Positions 33,910-45,997 of a DNA stretch of 64,000 nucleotides are shown here, piece by piece. Numbering within the stretch: the first letter of the stretch is position 1; every line of letters starts with the position of its first letter. The notes under the pieces were generated by a model, which had not been told where the DNA came from, did no database searches, and worked only from the letters and a program-made list of their open reading frames with translations. Both the position numbers and the translations under genes were made by a program. This DNA comes from Daldinia sp. FL1419 (lineage: Eukaryota; Ascomycota; Sordariomycetes; Xylariales; Hypoxylaceae): assembly GCA_025201765.1 (NCBI GenBank), contig MU623468.1:39824-103823 (forward strand), written 5' to 3'.

Positions 33910-35599
33910 CTTCGTTCTCTCGAGGAGCCGCAGTCCCGACATGATGCGTTTCGGCGTCAGAATTTGGGTCCACGGCTTGGCCTGGATCAAAACCCCTGGA
34001 AGGAACCGCGTTTCGAATATCGAGACAAGGGGGTGTTTCTACACATGAAATAATTCTAAACAATAATTGGACGACGGTAAAAGACTGCAAAGAATCTAAC
34101 TCAGCCGTTCGCCGTAGGTTTTCCACGTGAGGGAGGTTCACGGTTCTTTTAAAGATGTGTTGAAGAGAGGGGAAGAAGTTGTCGCGAATCTAAAAAATTC
34201 CAATGTTGCGATCAACAAATGTCAGCTACAAGACGCTTTTCTCTCAGGAACTACGCAAGTCCATGCTAAAACTACTTTTAGAGTACTCCGCCGTACTCCG
34301 CCGTACCCGAGACCCCACCCCTCTTTACCACTCTCTCTTTAGCCTAGAGCTTGTAGAGTTTGTGTGAGCTCGTGTACCGATCTTGTATGCGTCTTACGTA
34401 ACCAATGTTACTGGAATGCTAAAATGCACCGCATGTACATGCGTAGTACACACAGGTCCGGTCTTCGTAATGCGGGCAATAGGTCTTCGGCAAGTGCCGT
34501 ATCTCTCCACAAAGCCTAAGTTTAAATGTCCGTAACTAACGTTAATATGATTGGCCAAAACTCGTCTGTTTGCGCGAATCTTTGGCTTGCCTAACAGAAA
34601 AGTAACCTGGTATCTAACCTATTTAATCTCCGACGTACCGAAACTGAATATAATACCTTAGGTACTTAGTTAAGTTCAATGCTTCTATTGTCTATTTAAT
34701 AATGATATTAGATTTTATATTTGAAGTCGTGAGGTTATATAAGACTGCTTCTACAAGAACGGTCCAGTTACTCCTGAACTGGGGGCTTATTCCACAAACA
34801 ATGCCCCGCCAGCCATGGCTGATAAGATTCGAGGTTGGCGCAAAAAGTAACGATGCAAGGCGTTGCTTTTCATCCAACTACCTAACTAACATTTATTAAC
34901 TCAAACATCATATCCAATCTATAATTTAATATCCCCTGGTACGCCGTATTTACTGTCAGTTCCTATTACCTGTTAATCCATAGGATCGGTAATGCATTGA
35001 TGACGCCGGCGGATTAGTCTTGACGCTGTTCCTACGCAGCTGCGCTAATCGGGTGGCTTAATATTGACCGTTGTAATTGCGACAGATCCAGTCCAAAGGC
35101 CCAGTACATAGATACAACGTTAAACGCCCCGCGCGAGAGTAACTTGGAAAGGTGCCATTCTCTGAATACCACGTCTACTAGAGCTTCGGTTTAGTTTAAA
35201 TTGAAAGAAAGCGCATAGAGAAGGGAGAAACCCAACTATCGAATGCCAAGTAATTATATCCCTTTAACCTAGGAGGTCGATACTTGCCTACCTACCTCAT
35301 ACCTACCTATATTATCTCGAACTCTACTATACGTATAGTTACACTGTGCCGAATAAGATGCTTACCTAGGTTAGTCCCTTTGCACTAGAAAATAAGTCGA
35401 AGCTATTTATGTAGGGGGATTTCATCTTGTAGGCACCCTCATCAGTTCCCTTAGAATTAAAATAGCTAGCCAACCTAAGTTATTTCTCGCGTGGTACAGT
35501 ACACGATCCCCGGCCATCGCTACAAGCATTAAGCACTACAACAGGTATGAAGAACAAAACTACCAAACTTCCGAACTTTGCTGGAAATATAAAATCTCC
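33910..35599. other. Intergenic with TACCTACC repeats
   Basis: Holds a 10-bp tandem unit GTACTCCGCC repeated twice (34283-34302) and a CTACCTAC/ATACCTACCTA cluster (about 35285-35310), plus TACCTAGG near 35365. No gene is supported. Confidence 0.45.
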
Positions 35600-36322
35600 T
35601 TATTCCACTTCGTTCCTCTTCATGTCCAAACAGATGCACATGGCCACGATGATAGCCATGTCGACGTTCGGTGCGATGGCCACATTATAAGTCTGTTGAT
35701 CGGCTAGGAATTCGCGCGCATTCCACCGGTCACGATAGATCGATGCCACAGTCTGACCCGAGGCCTCGTCCGTGATTTCGGCGTTTGTATCGGTCCAGTC
35801 TCCCTTCATTAATAATTCCTCTTGCTGACCGGTCGTCGAAGTAAATGTACCAATAAATTTAGAGCCGCCCACTATTATATTTCACCTCGTGTTAATTACC
35901 TTATACTCAGCATCCATAACCGTACTCATACCGCGCGATGATCGTGTCATCCCGGTTGTTCAAATAGGTATCTTCTGACAGGCTTGTAAAAACTTACATC
36001 TAAATTTACTCCTCACTTCGAAGATCTCGTCACCGTTGGAATTCTCGGCGTAATACGTAGTGTGTATCGTCAAGTGCTTCTTCCGGATGCAAAATAGAAA
36101 ATTGCCATTTATATCCGAAACGTTCATGCGGCTGGATAAAGAGACGCTCTCGCCGTTTACTTTAAAGATGGGCTGGCCGTTGGGGAGACTAACGTCAAAG
36201 CTGTTCCCGGATAGCGACATGGCTTTTTCTTTCAGTACTAAAGTTTCGCATTGCCTCGCGAAGAAAGGCGAAAATATGCCCATCGGCCGAGGGAAAGGGG
36301 CTAGTTGCGGTGGGTTTCCCAT
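35600..36322 (-). CDS. LURP-one-related (DUF567, tubby-like fold) protein
   Basis: Two exons on the minus strand, 36322-35998 and 35871-35600, split by a 126-bp intron. The product is 198 aa. The pattern is that of LOR proteins: VLKEKAMSLSGNSFDVSLPNGQPIFKV, then SDINGNFLFCIRKKHLTIHTTYY, ending with ADQQTYNVAIAPNVDMAIIVAMCICLD. The closing hydrophobic helix is the one buried in the tubby-like barrel. In plants the family includes LURP1, linked to pathogen response, and scramblase relatives; fungal members have no assigned role. It may bind lipid or attach to membranes. The splice junction gives SKFRLGGSKFIGTF and keeps frame. Confidence 0.8.
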
Positions 36323-37311
36323 CGTGAAGTTTGATTTAGAGAATTGACGATATTCGAAACCGAGGGGACTGGACTTATGCTTATGACCTCACTGGGTTCT
36401 GCGTAGGCAGGATTAGAGTAAGAACAAAGAAGATGAGTTGAAGAAAGGATGATTGTAATTTTTTGACCAGATATTATCATACCTACGTCCCGTGCCAGAT
36501 ATATAAGATTTTATCCTTACTAACGTAGTCGAGGTAGGATAGCTCCTAATCTATACGGCGTATAAGTCCTAGATGAACGATCTACGATTATTGCCTATTA
36601 CGATAGTTATAAGCTACGTCAGTCCGCCAATTAGCATCTAGAATTAAAAACCGATACCCTTGTCAATTCGCTGTCTGGCTGAGCTACCTGGCTGCCAAGC
36701 TGTTCCTATCCCACTTCAGTAGAACTGTTCTTTAGTTCATCAGGGTGGTTGAGATTAACGTGCTAACGGTTAGTGGTTACGTCCCGCTGAAATTCTCTTT
36801 ACGGGGTAAAATGGTATTCTCGCGAAGAGCAAGATCCCGATTTAGTCGAATAATGATGCATGTGCTACACACGAAATACTAGGGCGCATATGAATATTAC
36901 CTTTTATTTGTGTACGAGAACATCGAGATGTGCGTAAGCTCAATGCCATTGAGCCTATGTACCTCCTACTTGTTTTTCACCACCGTAAAATGCTTCTACC
37001 AATATAATAACCGAGGTATTCCAGTCAAATAAAGTCTTAAGTACAATAGAATTCAAGATTTAGTGACCAGAAAATCTAACCAATTAACCTAGCATAGTTA
37101 TAGGTTAAGGAATATGGGCAAATATTCAGAGTCCAATCAGGGCTTGGGTCGGTGTTAAAATACTACCTAATTGGTAACTAACATCCCAGACACTTACCCC
37201 GGACCCCCCGGCGAATGAACGCTGATCTATCCAAGGTTTCTAGTTAAAGACATGGGAACAAGAAGGCGATGACTTGTACCCCTCATCTAACCATACCGGA
37301 TATCTACGCTC
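36323..37311. other. Intergenic, AT-rich, no gene seen
   Basis: About 1 kb between divergent genes. No repeats of note and no supported frame. Confidence 0.4.
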
Positions 37312-39016
37312 ATGGCACAATCAACACAAAAGCCCCTATTAGATTCAAGCCGACGAACTAGATCATACAGGAGTCGTAATATCATCATTGCAGTCGCTTT
37401 ATTATTCAATATCCTATGGCTATTACAGGCATGGATCTCTCAAGACGTAGAATCTAGTCCAGACATAGCTCGGGTACAGAGATGCGCTATCAATAATCTC
37501 CACGCCAATCTATCGTTTCTCGACGGAGCGACGCCAATCAGCGAAGATGAGTTTTTAGAACGAAGGGATCGCCTCGCACGAGCTCTAGTCGCATCTGATG
37601 TTGACGCTTTCGTCCTTGAGCCGGGATACACCTTCCAGTAAGGCTGCGCAAATCCTATAAAAGCGTCTTCCCTGTCTTATTTATAATATGACCTAATATT
37701 GACCTACTTATCAGATACTACGGGAATATCTCGCAGGGTGATTGGGAACCATGGGAACCCGAAGAAAGACCCTTTCTAATGGTGATTTTACCCGTAACCT
37801 CCGAGTCCGGGTCCATTTCTGCCAAGACGGCTTTCCTTGCTCCACATTTCGAAGAAGGCCGAGTCCGCATGCTCGGGATTCCCTCCCGAGAGCCTAAATT
37901 AGACATCGTAACTTGGGAGGAGCATTGGGATCCCTACGATACCCTTCTTCGGTCTCACATATTCGCGGGCAGCGATGCGTATGTGCACGGGAGGAAACCC
38001 AGACTTATGGTAGATGAGGAGTTGCGGGATTTTATCGCCCGCGGGCTGGCAAATGCTGGGTTCGAGACTTTTGGACTAAGTCCAGAAGCCGAACTGGTAA
38101 AGCAGCTCAAAAGTCCAGCAGAAGTGGAAATACTCCGCGCCGTAAATACTGGGACTGTTGCGGCCGTGCGGTCGATGCGCCCGTGTCTAATGCCAGGTTT
38201 GACCGAAGACGAGGTACGAGGTATTCTTGACACGTCGTTGCTTTCGGTTGGTTTTGCTCTCTTCTTCAACATAGTACTCTTCGAAGAAGACGGCGCCCTA
38301 CCTCATGGTGGTTTTATAGTTGGCAAGAAAAAATTAAATCATGAGACCATGGTCGTAATTGATGTTGGGTAAGCACGGCAGAAGAAACTTTGGCGGATCT
38401 TCTAACACTTCACAGGGCCCATTATTTGGGCTACTCTTCCGATATCTGCCGGAGCTTCCTCATAGACCCGGAAGCAAAAGAGAGTGAAACGTGTTGGACT
38501 CTAATCACATCTTTCCTTGTGAAAATGAACTTGTTCCCCAGGTCTATCCAAGTTTCCAAAGGAAACTCTAAGCTCCACGAAGAAAAGTTGAAGGTATGGG
38601 ATATCGTACTGCAGGCCCAGACGGCCGCTGCAAAAAAGCTCAAGGTAAACAATACCGCAGCAAGTGTCGACCTCGCCGCTCGTGGAATCATCGAAGAGGC
38701 GGGATACGGTCACGCATTTACTCACCGACTCGGCCACGGGATTGGTATTAAGGGTATGTGGTTCCCAAAGTTATTACTTCATTAAATGGCGCTGTTTTAT
38801 GACATTACTTACCTCTCTATAGCTCACGAATCTCCCTACTTGAATAAGTGGAATGTGAAAGCTGTCCTTAGAGATGGGATGACCTTTACTAATGAACCTG
38901 GTATATATCTTGAGGGCAAATTTGGTGTTCGTCATGAAGACGTCTATCTTGTGGTAGATGGTGGTGAGGCAGAGTTATTAACAGGCCGAAGAGCTACAGG
39001 GCCTTATGATCCGTAA
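37312..39016 (+). CDS. M24-family metallopeptidase (Xaa-Pro aminopeptidase/prolidase-like), membrane-anchored
   Basis: Four exons: 37312-37637, 37715-38368, 38416-38753 and 38823-39016, with introns of 77, 47 and 69 bp. The product is 503 aa. The N-terminus has a basic segment and one TM (NIIIAVALLFNILWLLQAW), so the enzyme is probably type II or secreted. Residues 1-200 form the creatinase-like domain. The metal-binding set of the pita-bread fold is complete: Asp in VIDVGAHY, Asp in YSSDICRSF, His in HRLGHGIG, Glu in TNEPGIY and Glu in RHEDVYLV. It should remove residues next to proline. A 51-nt stretch inside exon 3 (about 38490-38540, GTGTTG..CCCCAG) could be an optional intron, because homologues seem shorter there. 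Confidence 0.9.
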
Positions 39017-39715
39017 GAGATGTGATCTGATAAATATTCTCTAGATCCGAGTTTTTACTCGTTATGGATAATACCACCAATTCACCCTATAATGGATTGC
39101 GCTATCCCTCTTTCCTTCACGGCACCTACCCATACGTACATTAGGTATGATAAAGCTTTCGCCTGTTAGATGGTACACTATTTAGATATCTTGTATCCAG
39201 TTCCGAGTGAAATATACGACAAGGCCTGAAACCAGCCCACAGATCTGATAAAACTAAATAAATTGAACAAATCCTTTTCACATACTAAATAGTGGTTATT
39301 GTTTTCAATTCATGGTCGGGTTAATATAGCTATCACAAAGTTGTGATTAAGATGACGATCTGGACCCCAGATCATCAAAGCCTTGCAGCTTGCTGCAAGG
39401 CACGTTGCTTATATACTAGAGACTAGAAGTTACGATACACGAGCTGGTATAGTGCCACGATGCTTTGTTTGGTGGAGCCAAACAAACATCGTGATATGTA
39501 CCGTGCGTTAGTAGCTATTTAAATATAATAGAAGGGCTCTGAATCACTGAGTAGTAACGCTATTGCCGCGGTTCGCTAGCAAATGAATGCCTAAATCATA
39601 TGATCAAATCCTTCTCGCTCACTGATGGCTACCAAGTATATAAACATAGATCCAAAGGGTCTCCCTAAGTTCTTTCCCCTTTGCAAACAACAAACTTACC
39701 GCTCCGCACAAGTAC
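39017..39715. other. Intergenic, no gene seen
   Basis: About 700 bp. Contains a short inverted sequence around 39388-39402 (CTTGCAGCTTGCTGCAAGG) able to form a hairpin, and GATGCTTTGTTTGG/CCAAACAAACATC arms near 39460-39490. These may be small terminator-like or random structures. Confidence 0.35.
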
Positions 39716-40126
39716 ATGAGCACAGAAAACTTCCACCAAATAGCATCCTCCAACAACCGATCATCATCGATGTCCTCCTACCGCAGTTCGAAAATGTCGT
39801 TAGACACGGTTACCCAATTCATGTTTGACCGATGCATTTTTCGGCTAGCTGAACTCGAAGAGGGTATTCAATGGGCATCCAGGCTCAACGTCGTAGAGAG
39901 ACCACTCACAGAATTCGATATGGGACGACTCCAGGACTTTGTCAAGTGGATTCCTGACACAGATCGTCTTTTTCGTGATACATCGATCAGGGTGTTTGAT
40001 GCACGATTCGACAAAGGCAGAACGGACTTGGAAGATTTCAAGGAACTTATTAAGAAGATACTGCAGGCAGACGCGGATATAAAAGCCAAGAGGTCAGCTA
40101 AATCATGGCTACCTGGTGACGTTTAG
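39716..40126 (+). CDS. Small hypothetical protein
   Basis: An intronless 136-aa frame. The first 28 residues are Ser-rich (SSNNRSSSMSSYRSSKM). The rest is charged and largely helical: FDRCIFRLAELEEGIQWAS, FVKWIPDTDRLFRD, then DLEDFKELIKKILQADADIKAK. Amino-acid composition and the lack of internal bias favour a real protein, but I recognise no domain and no signal peptide. An overlapping frame from 39625 is probably a shadow. Confidence 0.45.
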   Translation: MSTENFHQIASSNNRSSSMSSYRSSKMSLDTVTQFMFDRCIFRLAELEEGIQWASRLNVVERPLTEFDMGRLQDFVKWIPDTDRLFRDTSIRVFDARFDKGRTDLEDFKELIKKILQADADIKAKRSAKSWLPGDV

Positions 40127-41608
40127 TCAAAAGGTTGATTGCTTGCATATCGGGATTAGCGAAGGTATAAGGCATTCTTATTCCATGCCGTTCTGGCTAC
40201 AAGTCTGATCTACGAAGAATTTCCTCTTATCAAGGATGCCTACACTATTCCTACCTATTTACCCCTTAGTTTGCGCCAAGAGATATTCTGACCGCACGAC
40301 TTCTATGGGCAGGATACGTAGGTAGTCTTCTAGCTTGATAATATACTTATTCGACCCCTAATACTCCTTTCTTTTGCATCAAGCCTTGGTAAATCCTACG
40401 GATAGACAAGATTTTACTTATGTCGGATTAGCACCTTAGGCATCGAAATGTGAGTAAACTGAATAATGAGGGATGTTTGCCTGACGAGACTGAGAATATA
40501 TATACCTAGATACCTAGGTAGCTGCTAAGCCCAGGCGAACCCTGATGAGCTGTTTGCTAATAATGCCTAACCTAGTACAGCCTCATCAAATAGGCATGCA
40601 AAAGAGTACAGTGCCCTCGTAGGAGGTTATAAGAGCACCTAAGGTTTCACTAGATTTCTATCATTACAATTCAATCCGGCCGCCACTCTGTGGGTGATAG
40701 CAATCACGAGACTATCCAGGTAGGTAGGCACCTAGATATTTGATAATCGGGATGTCTTAATAGCTAGCTTGAATTGCGAAAAGGGGCTGAAAACCCAATG
40801 TCTTAAGCCCTAGGCGCCTACTTACTTTAAACTCCGAGACAATGCCTCGCGCAATATTGCTAAAACCAATCGTAACTAGTAGGTCTTTATATGGTTCTGA
40901 TATCGTAGGCATACTTACTTAGGTAGTTATTAGATCTAAAATAATCTGCGCGTGACTTACAAATTGCCATACCTTGAATTCGTAGTTCAAGACCCCTTAA
41001 CCTAGGCTCTAGGATTTGTCCTGCGATTTAAGCATTACCTGGGATAAACAGAGAAGTCCAAATATTGAACTATTATTACAATAATGACATGTATCGCTAT
41101 ATCGGTGTCTGTGCTATCGATTGATATTAATTTCCCTTCGGACGTAAACATCTTCTCATCTTAATAACTCATCCAAGTTTGCTATTCATCACCAGCATTG
41201 GAGATGTTTATCAGAGGCGGAAGCAGTGTGATAGCTAGGATCTCAAAAGAGTATAACGAGATAGCGTGGTAGCGTGGAAGCGCGAAAGGGAGACCTTCCA
41301 TCTTTTACCTAGTTCCGGGGGGTTCGATTGGGGTCTTGACCGCATATCTTCAAGGATCGTCACTCTTTTATCGATCTCGGCTGCTCGGGTGGCGTGTCCG
41401 GGGTTAATAAAATGCAACGCTATCCCTCTTGTCCTGCCTAAAGGAATAAATAACGACAGCGGAGACTAGATATTGCACAATGCCTAGCGGGTACCCAACT
41501 GCCTTCTCAAATATGGGCGTCTCGCCCTATTTTAGGACTCCCTGACCTTTTGTAAGTGGCTCCTCTTTGCCTGGAATCCCCTCGAGAGGCGTGTTCCACA
41601 TCGTTACC
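40127..41608. other. Intergenic with TACCTAGGTA repeats
   Basis: About 1.5 kb. ATATATATACCTAG is followed by TACCTAGGTAG near 40510-40522, with CAGGTAGGTAGGCACC at 40719-40734 and TTACTTAGGTAG near 40917-40926. No gene is supported. Confidence 0.45.
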
Positions 41609-43467
41609 ATGGTTCGTTACGGTGCTGTCGCGGGCCTATTAGCCCTTGTCTCTTCGGTTGAGGCAATTCAGAGACACCCCTTGCCAATTAGCGAGCTTGC
41701 GAAGCAGGTATGCGAATATAGCCTCGTTTGAACAAGAACAGATACACCGTCCCTCCCATGATTTGTCGTCGGTATACCATGTAGACATCTAGGAGATTAA
41801 CTGATCCAATTGCGGTAGGTCCGACATAAAGACGCGCACGACGGCCTTGGCGCCCGACAAGTTGACATTCAAGCTCGTTACCCCGAGTACAATCTCTCGA
41901 TCCCGATCGACCATTTCCACAATGATTCCTCTTACGAGCCGCACTCCAATGGCACGTTCAATTTGCGGTACTGGTTTGACGCGCAATTTTATCAGCCAGG
42001 CGGCCCAGTGATCGTACTCTCGGGCGGAGAGACGGACGGGGCGGACCGTCTACCGTATCTGTACAAAGGCATCGTGTACCAGCTTGCGAAAGCTACGAAC
42101 GGAGTAGGGGTTATTCTTGAGCATAGGTACTACGGAAAGAGTATTCCGGTGCCGGACTTCAGCACCGAGAACCTACGCTTCCTTACTACCGACCAAGCCC
42201 TCGCTGATACTGCCTACTTTGCTAAAAATGTCAAATTCGCCGGCTTGGAGGATGCGGATCTAAACCCCGAGAAGACGCCTTGGATTGCCTACGGCGGCAG
42301 CTATGCTGGTGCTTTCGTCGCGTTTCTACGAGTCTTGTATCCTGATGTTTACTATGGCGCCATCTCGTCCTCTGGCGTTCCCAAGGCTATTTGGGATTAC
42401 TGGCAATATTTCGAAGCTGCTGCTGTTTATGGGCCGCCGGCGTGCATCGAAACCACCCAGAAGCTCACGCATATCATCGACACTATTCTCATTGACAAGA
42501 AGGACACCGACTATGTTACTCAGCTCAAAGCAGCTTTTGGTCTACCTAACGTCACGCACAGTGGCGACTTCGCCAGCGCTATCAACGGTGGTATTTACGG
42601 GTTGCAGAGCCTGAACTGGGACCCTTCGCAGACAGCCAACACATTCTTTGACTACTGCGACAAGGTATCGTCGGATGAGGTCGAGTATCCTGGAACGGAG
42701 CCCCGTAGAGAATCCGTCGAAGCATTGATCAAAATCGGTGGTTACGAGGATGAGCTCGACACTCTTGGAAATAGATTCTTGAATTACATTGGCTATGTTA
42801 ACCAAACTTCGGTTGCGCGATGTCCCGATGATCAGGACGCATGCTTCACCACATACAACCCGGAGTTTTACGCCCGGGATGACATTACTCAAACCTGGCG
42901 ACTATGGCAATACCAAGTTTGCACTCAGTAAGTCAAGCCATGTGTTGATATCGCGTCCCCAAGTGCTGACTACCTACGTATTTAGATGGGGTTATCTCCA
43001 GACCGGAAGCGGTGTTCCTGAGGATCAGCTCCCTCTCATTTCGCGCACGATCGATGTAGACTACTCAGCTCTGATCTGTCGGGAGGCTTTCAACTTGACT
43101 GAACCAGCCAACGTAGAATACATCAACAGGCTCGGCGGTTTCAATATTAGCTATCCCAGACTTGCCTTCCTCGACGGCGAGTGGGATCCGTGGAGAGCAG
43201 CAGGTGTCCACGCCATTGGCTTGCCCGAACGACCTAACACGCAAAGCGAGCCCTATATTCTAATCGATGTGAGATCACCCTTCCTTTCCATATTGTTTTT
43301 TTTTTCCCGCTAACGTATAGCAGCGAGCGGTTCACCACTGGGACGAGAACGGTCTACTCCCTAACGAAACGACACCAGATCTTCCCCCAGCGCCGGTTGC
43401 GAACGCCCAGAAGCAGATCGCGACATTCGTCCAGGGATGGGTGCAAGAATTCACGGGTAAATACTAG
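41609..43467 (+). CDS. Secreted S28 serine carboxypeptidase (Pro-Xaa carboxypeptidase-like)
   Basis: Four exons: 41609-41707, 41819-42927, 42986-43268 and about 43324-43467, with introns of 111, 58 and 55 bp. The product is 544 aa (545 if an alternative acceptor three bases earlier is used). A signal peptide (MVRYGAVAGLLALVSSVEA) starts the protein. The fold and triad are clear: Ser in YGGSYAGAFV, Asp in FLDGEWDPWR and His in AVHHWDENG, with ILEHRYYGKS nearby. S28 enzymes cut after proline, often at acid pH. Several NxS/T sites suggest glycosylation. Its activity would complement that of the M24 enzyme 2.6 kb away, though their co-regulation is not shown. Confidence 0.93.
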
Positions 43468-44773
43468 CGGCAGATGCCTGTACTTTGATCCGTCAATCAT
43501 AAGTTGCTGACGGGCGTAGCAGGTGAATTAATAGAGTCTAGTGAATTATGATTATGGCTATTAGATTCATATTCAATAGCAGTAATGAAAGTAGACTTGG
43601 ACTTATTTATGCCGATCTTGAACGTACCGATTCCCGATTTCCGCATAATTGACAGCCCTGACTATTCCTATTCACTAAGCTATATCTGACTAGCATATGA
43701 AGCTTGTTCCATGCCAAGTCTCGGTATGTTAATCTAGTGGCACGTAAGTGATTCAGTGCCACTCCCGGATGGCGTTAATAGTGACCCAGGATACTCGTTA
43801 CTCTGGGTCGGTTTCGTATTTTGATATTCCAATAGCTTCTTGCAAGTATTGCAAGTATTGCCATCGTCATGTTTCAACAATGGCTACAATTTAGAAATTC
43901 TTTTTTCCTTCATATTGTCAACTAGAATGAATAGACTGAAATATTCCCGCAACCAAAAGTGCCGCGTGTAAGCGAGCTATCCGAATGCCAAAAGGATGAG
44001 AATCTATTCTCGGGTCATGCAAGTACCTAACGTACAAGGCGTAACCGAATCGATGGGTCAATGTGAGATGTGCTGCAGTAAGGGATAGAGCTAGAGCCGT
44101 TCGCGATCGACTGACACCTATTGGCCTTGGCGGACAGGGGATACCAACAGCCCCTTTTACTCAAGAGTTCTTATTGGCCTACATCACGACGAAGTTGCGC
44201 TTGTCGTAGGAATCCGTTTTATCTTGGCATTCGAAAGACGAGTTCGAAAATATCAAGTCGCCTGCGTAGATTCGCCTAGACACATATAGCCGAAAGCCAA
44301 CCCACTCGTTTGCGGATCTACCAGCACGTCAAGCATGGCGTTTATAAGGGGATCTAGTTTATGCGAACCTTATTATTCGCGCGTGAAGAATGAAATCACC
44401 CTAATACCAAACAAGTCAAAATAATAACGCTAGTTCCTACTCGAAGAGTCTGGATTCTAAAGAATATGTGCTCTTTTTTTATGTACGATTAGAGGTATAT
44501 ACAAATTGTGTCCTCGTTGGTTCGGCTAGCCTTGTTACCCAAAGCTGTTGTCCTGATACAACCTTCATAGTGTGTAGGTATGTTTGTGGCAAATGTGCAA
44601 GCCCGAATCTTTCTTCCCAACACCCGATTGATATCTGAGGTAACCGTGATGCCAAGGGATATCATGAACGATGACCATAACTCCGAAGAATGAAAAAAAA
44701 AACCAATGTACATTCGAAAAATAATTTCAAGCAATGCCATCCCAATTTAATGAATGTGATTCTTGAAGGTTAC
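43468..44773. other. Intergenic, no gene seen
   Basis: About 1.3 kb between convergent genes. An exact 9-bp tandem unit GCAAGTATT is present twice near 43842-43859. No frame was judged real. Confidence 0.4.
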
Positions 44774-45997
44774 CTAGACCCTTGTAATGATTCGTCCGTA
44801 AGGAACACCTCCGCGCTCGTAGACGGCCATGATGTTGCCGTCTCCTCGCTGGAAGGTACCAGGCCAGTACGAGCTATCCTCCGAGAGGTGGAAGGTCTGA
44901 GTAGTCCACTTGAGCTGGCCATTGTTGAGCTCCGAAGAGAAGATCGCCTTGATATCGGCCTTGTTAGCCCAATCGAGCTGGTCAGCAGGAAGGTCCTCAT
45001 CCGTCATGAAGACGACAGCGAGGCCGTTTCCGATGGTGGCGATTTGCGGCGCGCCTGCGTTGTGCTGGTTGGGTCGGTAGATGATGTTTCGCGAGCCCCA
45101 CGTGTTACCGTCGTCGTACGAAAGCACAGTTCCTAGGTAGAAGTTCGGGCCGTCCTTGACCTCGAAGACCATGACTAGAGCATCCTGGCCATTGGTGTCT
45201 TTGATGGACGCGATTCCCTGCATGCCGTCTCGGAACTGTTGATCCGCGCCGTGCAACCTCAGATTAACTGGCGTTGACCATGTCGCTCCACCATCGTATG
45301 ACAGCGTGCGGAACGTCTCCTGGTTGGTCTGGCTCAGCTCTTCGGAGTAGGTCAACTGGAGTGCGCCGTCCTTTCCGAACCGGATGAAGGGCTCCCACAG
45401 TCCGTTAAAGCCGGATGCGTCAGCGGGTTGCTCCGCGGCATGAGCCAAGAAAGTCCATGTGCGACCTCCGTCGTCACTTTTGCAAACGGTGATGCGGAAA
45501 TAGGTGTAGGCGCCACTTGCGTTCTTGTCGTGGTTGCGGAACGCGGCTAGGATGCTGCCGGATGGAAGCTGGATCAAGAATGCATTGTCCAAATCTCCGG
45601 TGCTTTGGGCGACGGTGCCGATCTCGCTGAACGTTGCGCCGTCGTCGTCACTCCTGGTGACTCTGATGGTTCGCTGGCCATTGGTGGTGTAGGCCGATGC
45701 CGCGAGGATACCGCTATCCGCGAGCCTCACAAGGCGAGGGTATGTTCCTCCGGGAGCCAGCTGGCTCTCCCTGTCGCCGAGAGTGAAGGTAGCCCCAATC
45801 TCTCCGAATGCTGTGGTGGTGTCTCGGTAGGTGAGGTGTAGTTTGTTTCTAATCGACCGCCAGCTGAGAGCCTCCCTCAGCTCACCCCTAGGTCCCACTG
45901 CCCTTGCTTCGTGAAGGGGATGGGAGGGGTGAACAGGCCTTGCCAGGCCGAGGGAGACGAAGCTGAGGCAGTGAAGTAATACGGAAAGGAGTGACAT
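44774..45997 (-). CDS. Secreted Asp-box (BNR) hydrolase, sialidase superfamily
   Basis: An intronless 407-aa protein when started at MSLLSVLLHCLSFVSLGLA, which gives a signal peptide; seven codons upstream another ATG is in frame. Four Asp-box motifs (S-x-D-x-G-x-T-W/F) are visible: SDDDGATF, SDDGGRTW, SYDGGATW and SYDDGNTW. A YPRLVRL segment near the start of the propeller holds the usual substrate-binding Arg. This six-bladed propeller fold is shared by sialidases (GH33) and exo-alpha-1,5-L-arabinanases (GH93). GH93 would fit the arabinanase at 9.5 kb, but the motifs alone do not decide. Confidence 0.82.
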   Translation of the reverse strand: MSLLSVLLHCLSFVSLGLARPVHPSHPLHEARAVGPRGELREALSWRSIRNKLHLTYRDTTTAFGEIGATFTLGDRESQLAPGGTYPRLVRLADSGILAASAYTTNGQRTIRVTRSDDDGATFSEIGTVAQSTGDLDNAFLIQLPSGSILAAFRNHDKNASGAYTYFRITVCKSDDGGRTWTFLAHAAEQPADASGFNGLWEPFIRFGKDGALQLTYSEELSQTNQETFRTLSYDGGATWSTPVNLRLHGADQQFRDGMQGIASIKDTNGQDALVMVFEVKDGPNFYLGTVLSYDDGNTWGSRNIIYRPNQHNAGAPQIATIGNGLAVVFMTDEDLPADQLDWANKADIKAIFSSELNNGQLKWTTQTFHLSEDSSYWPGTFQRGDGNIMAVYERGGVPYGRIITRV

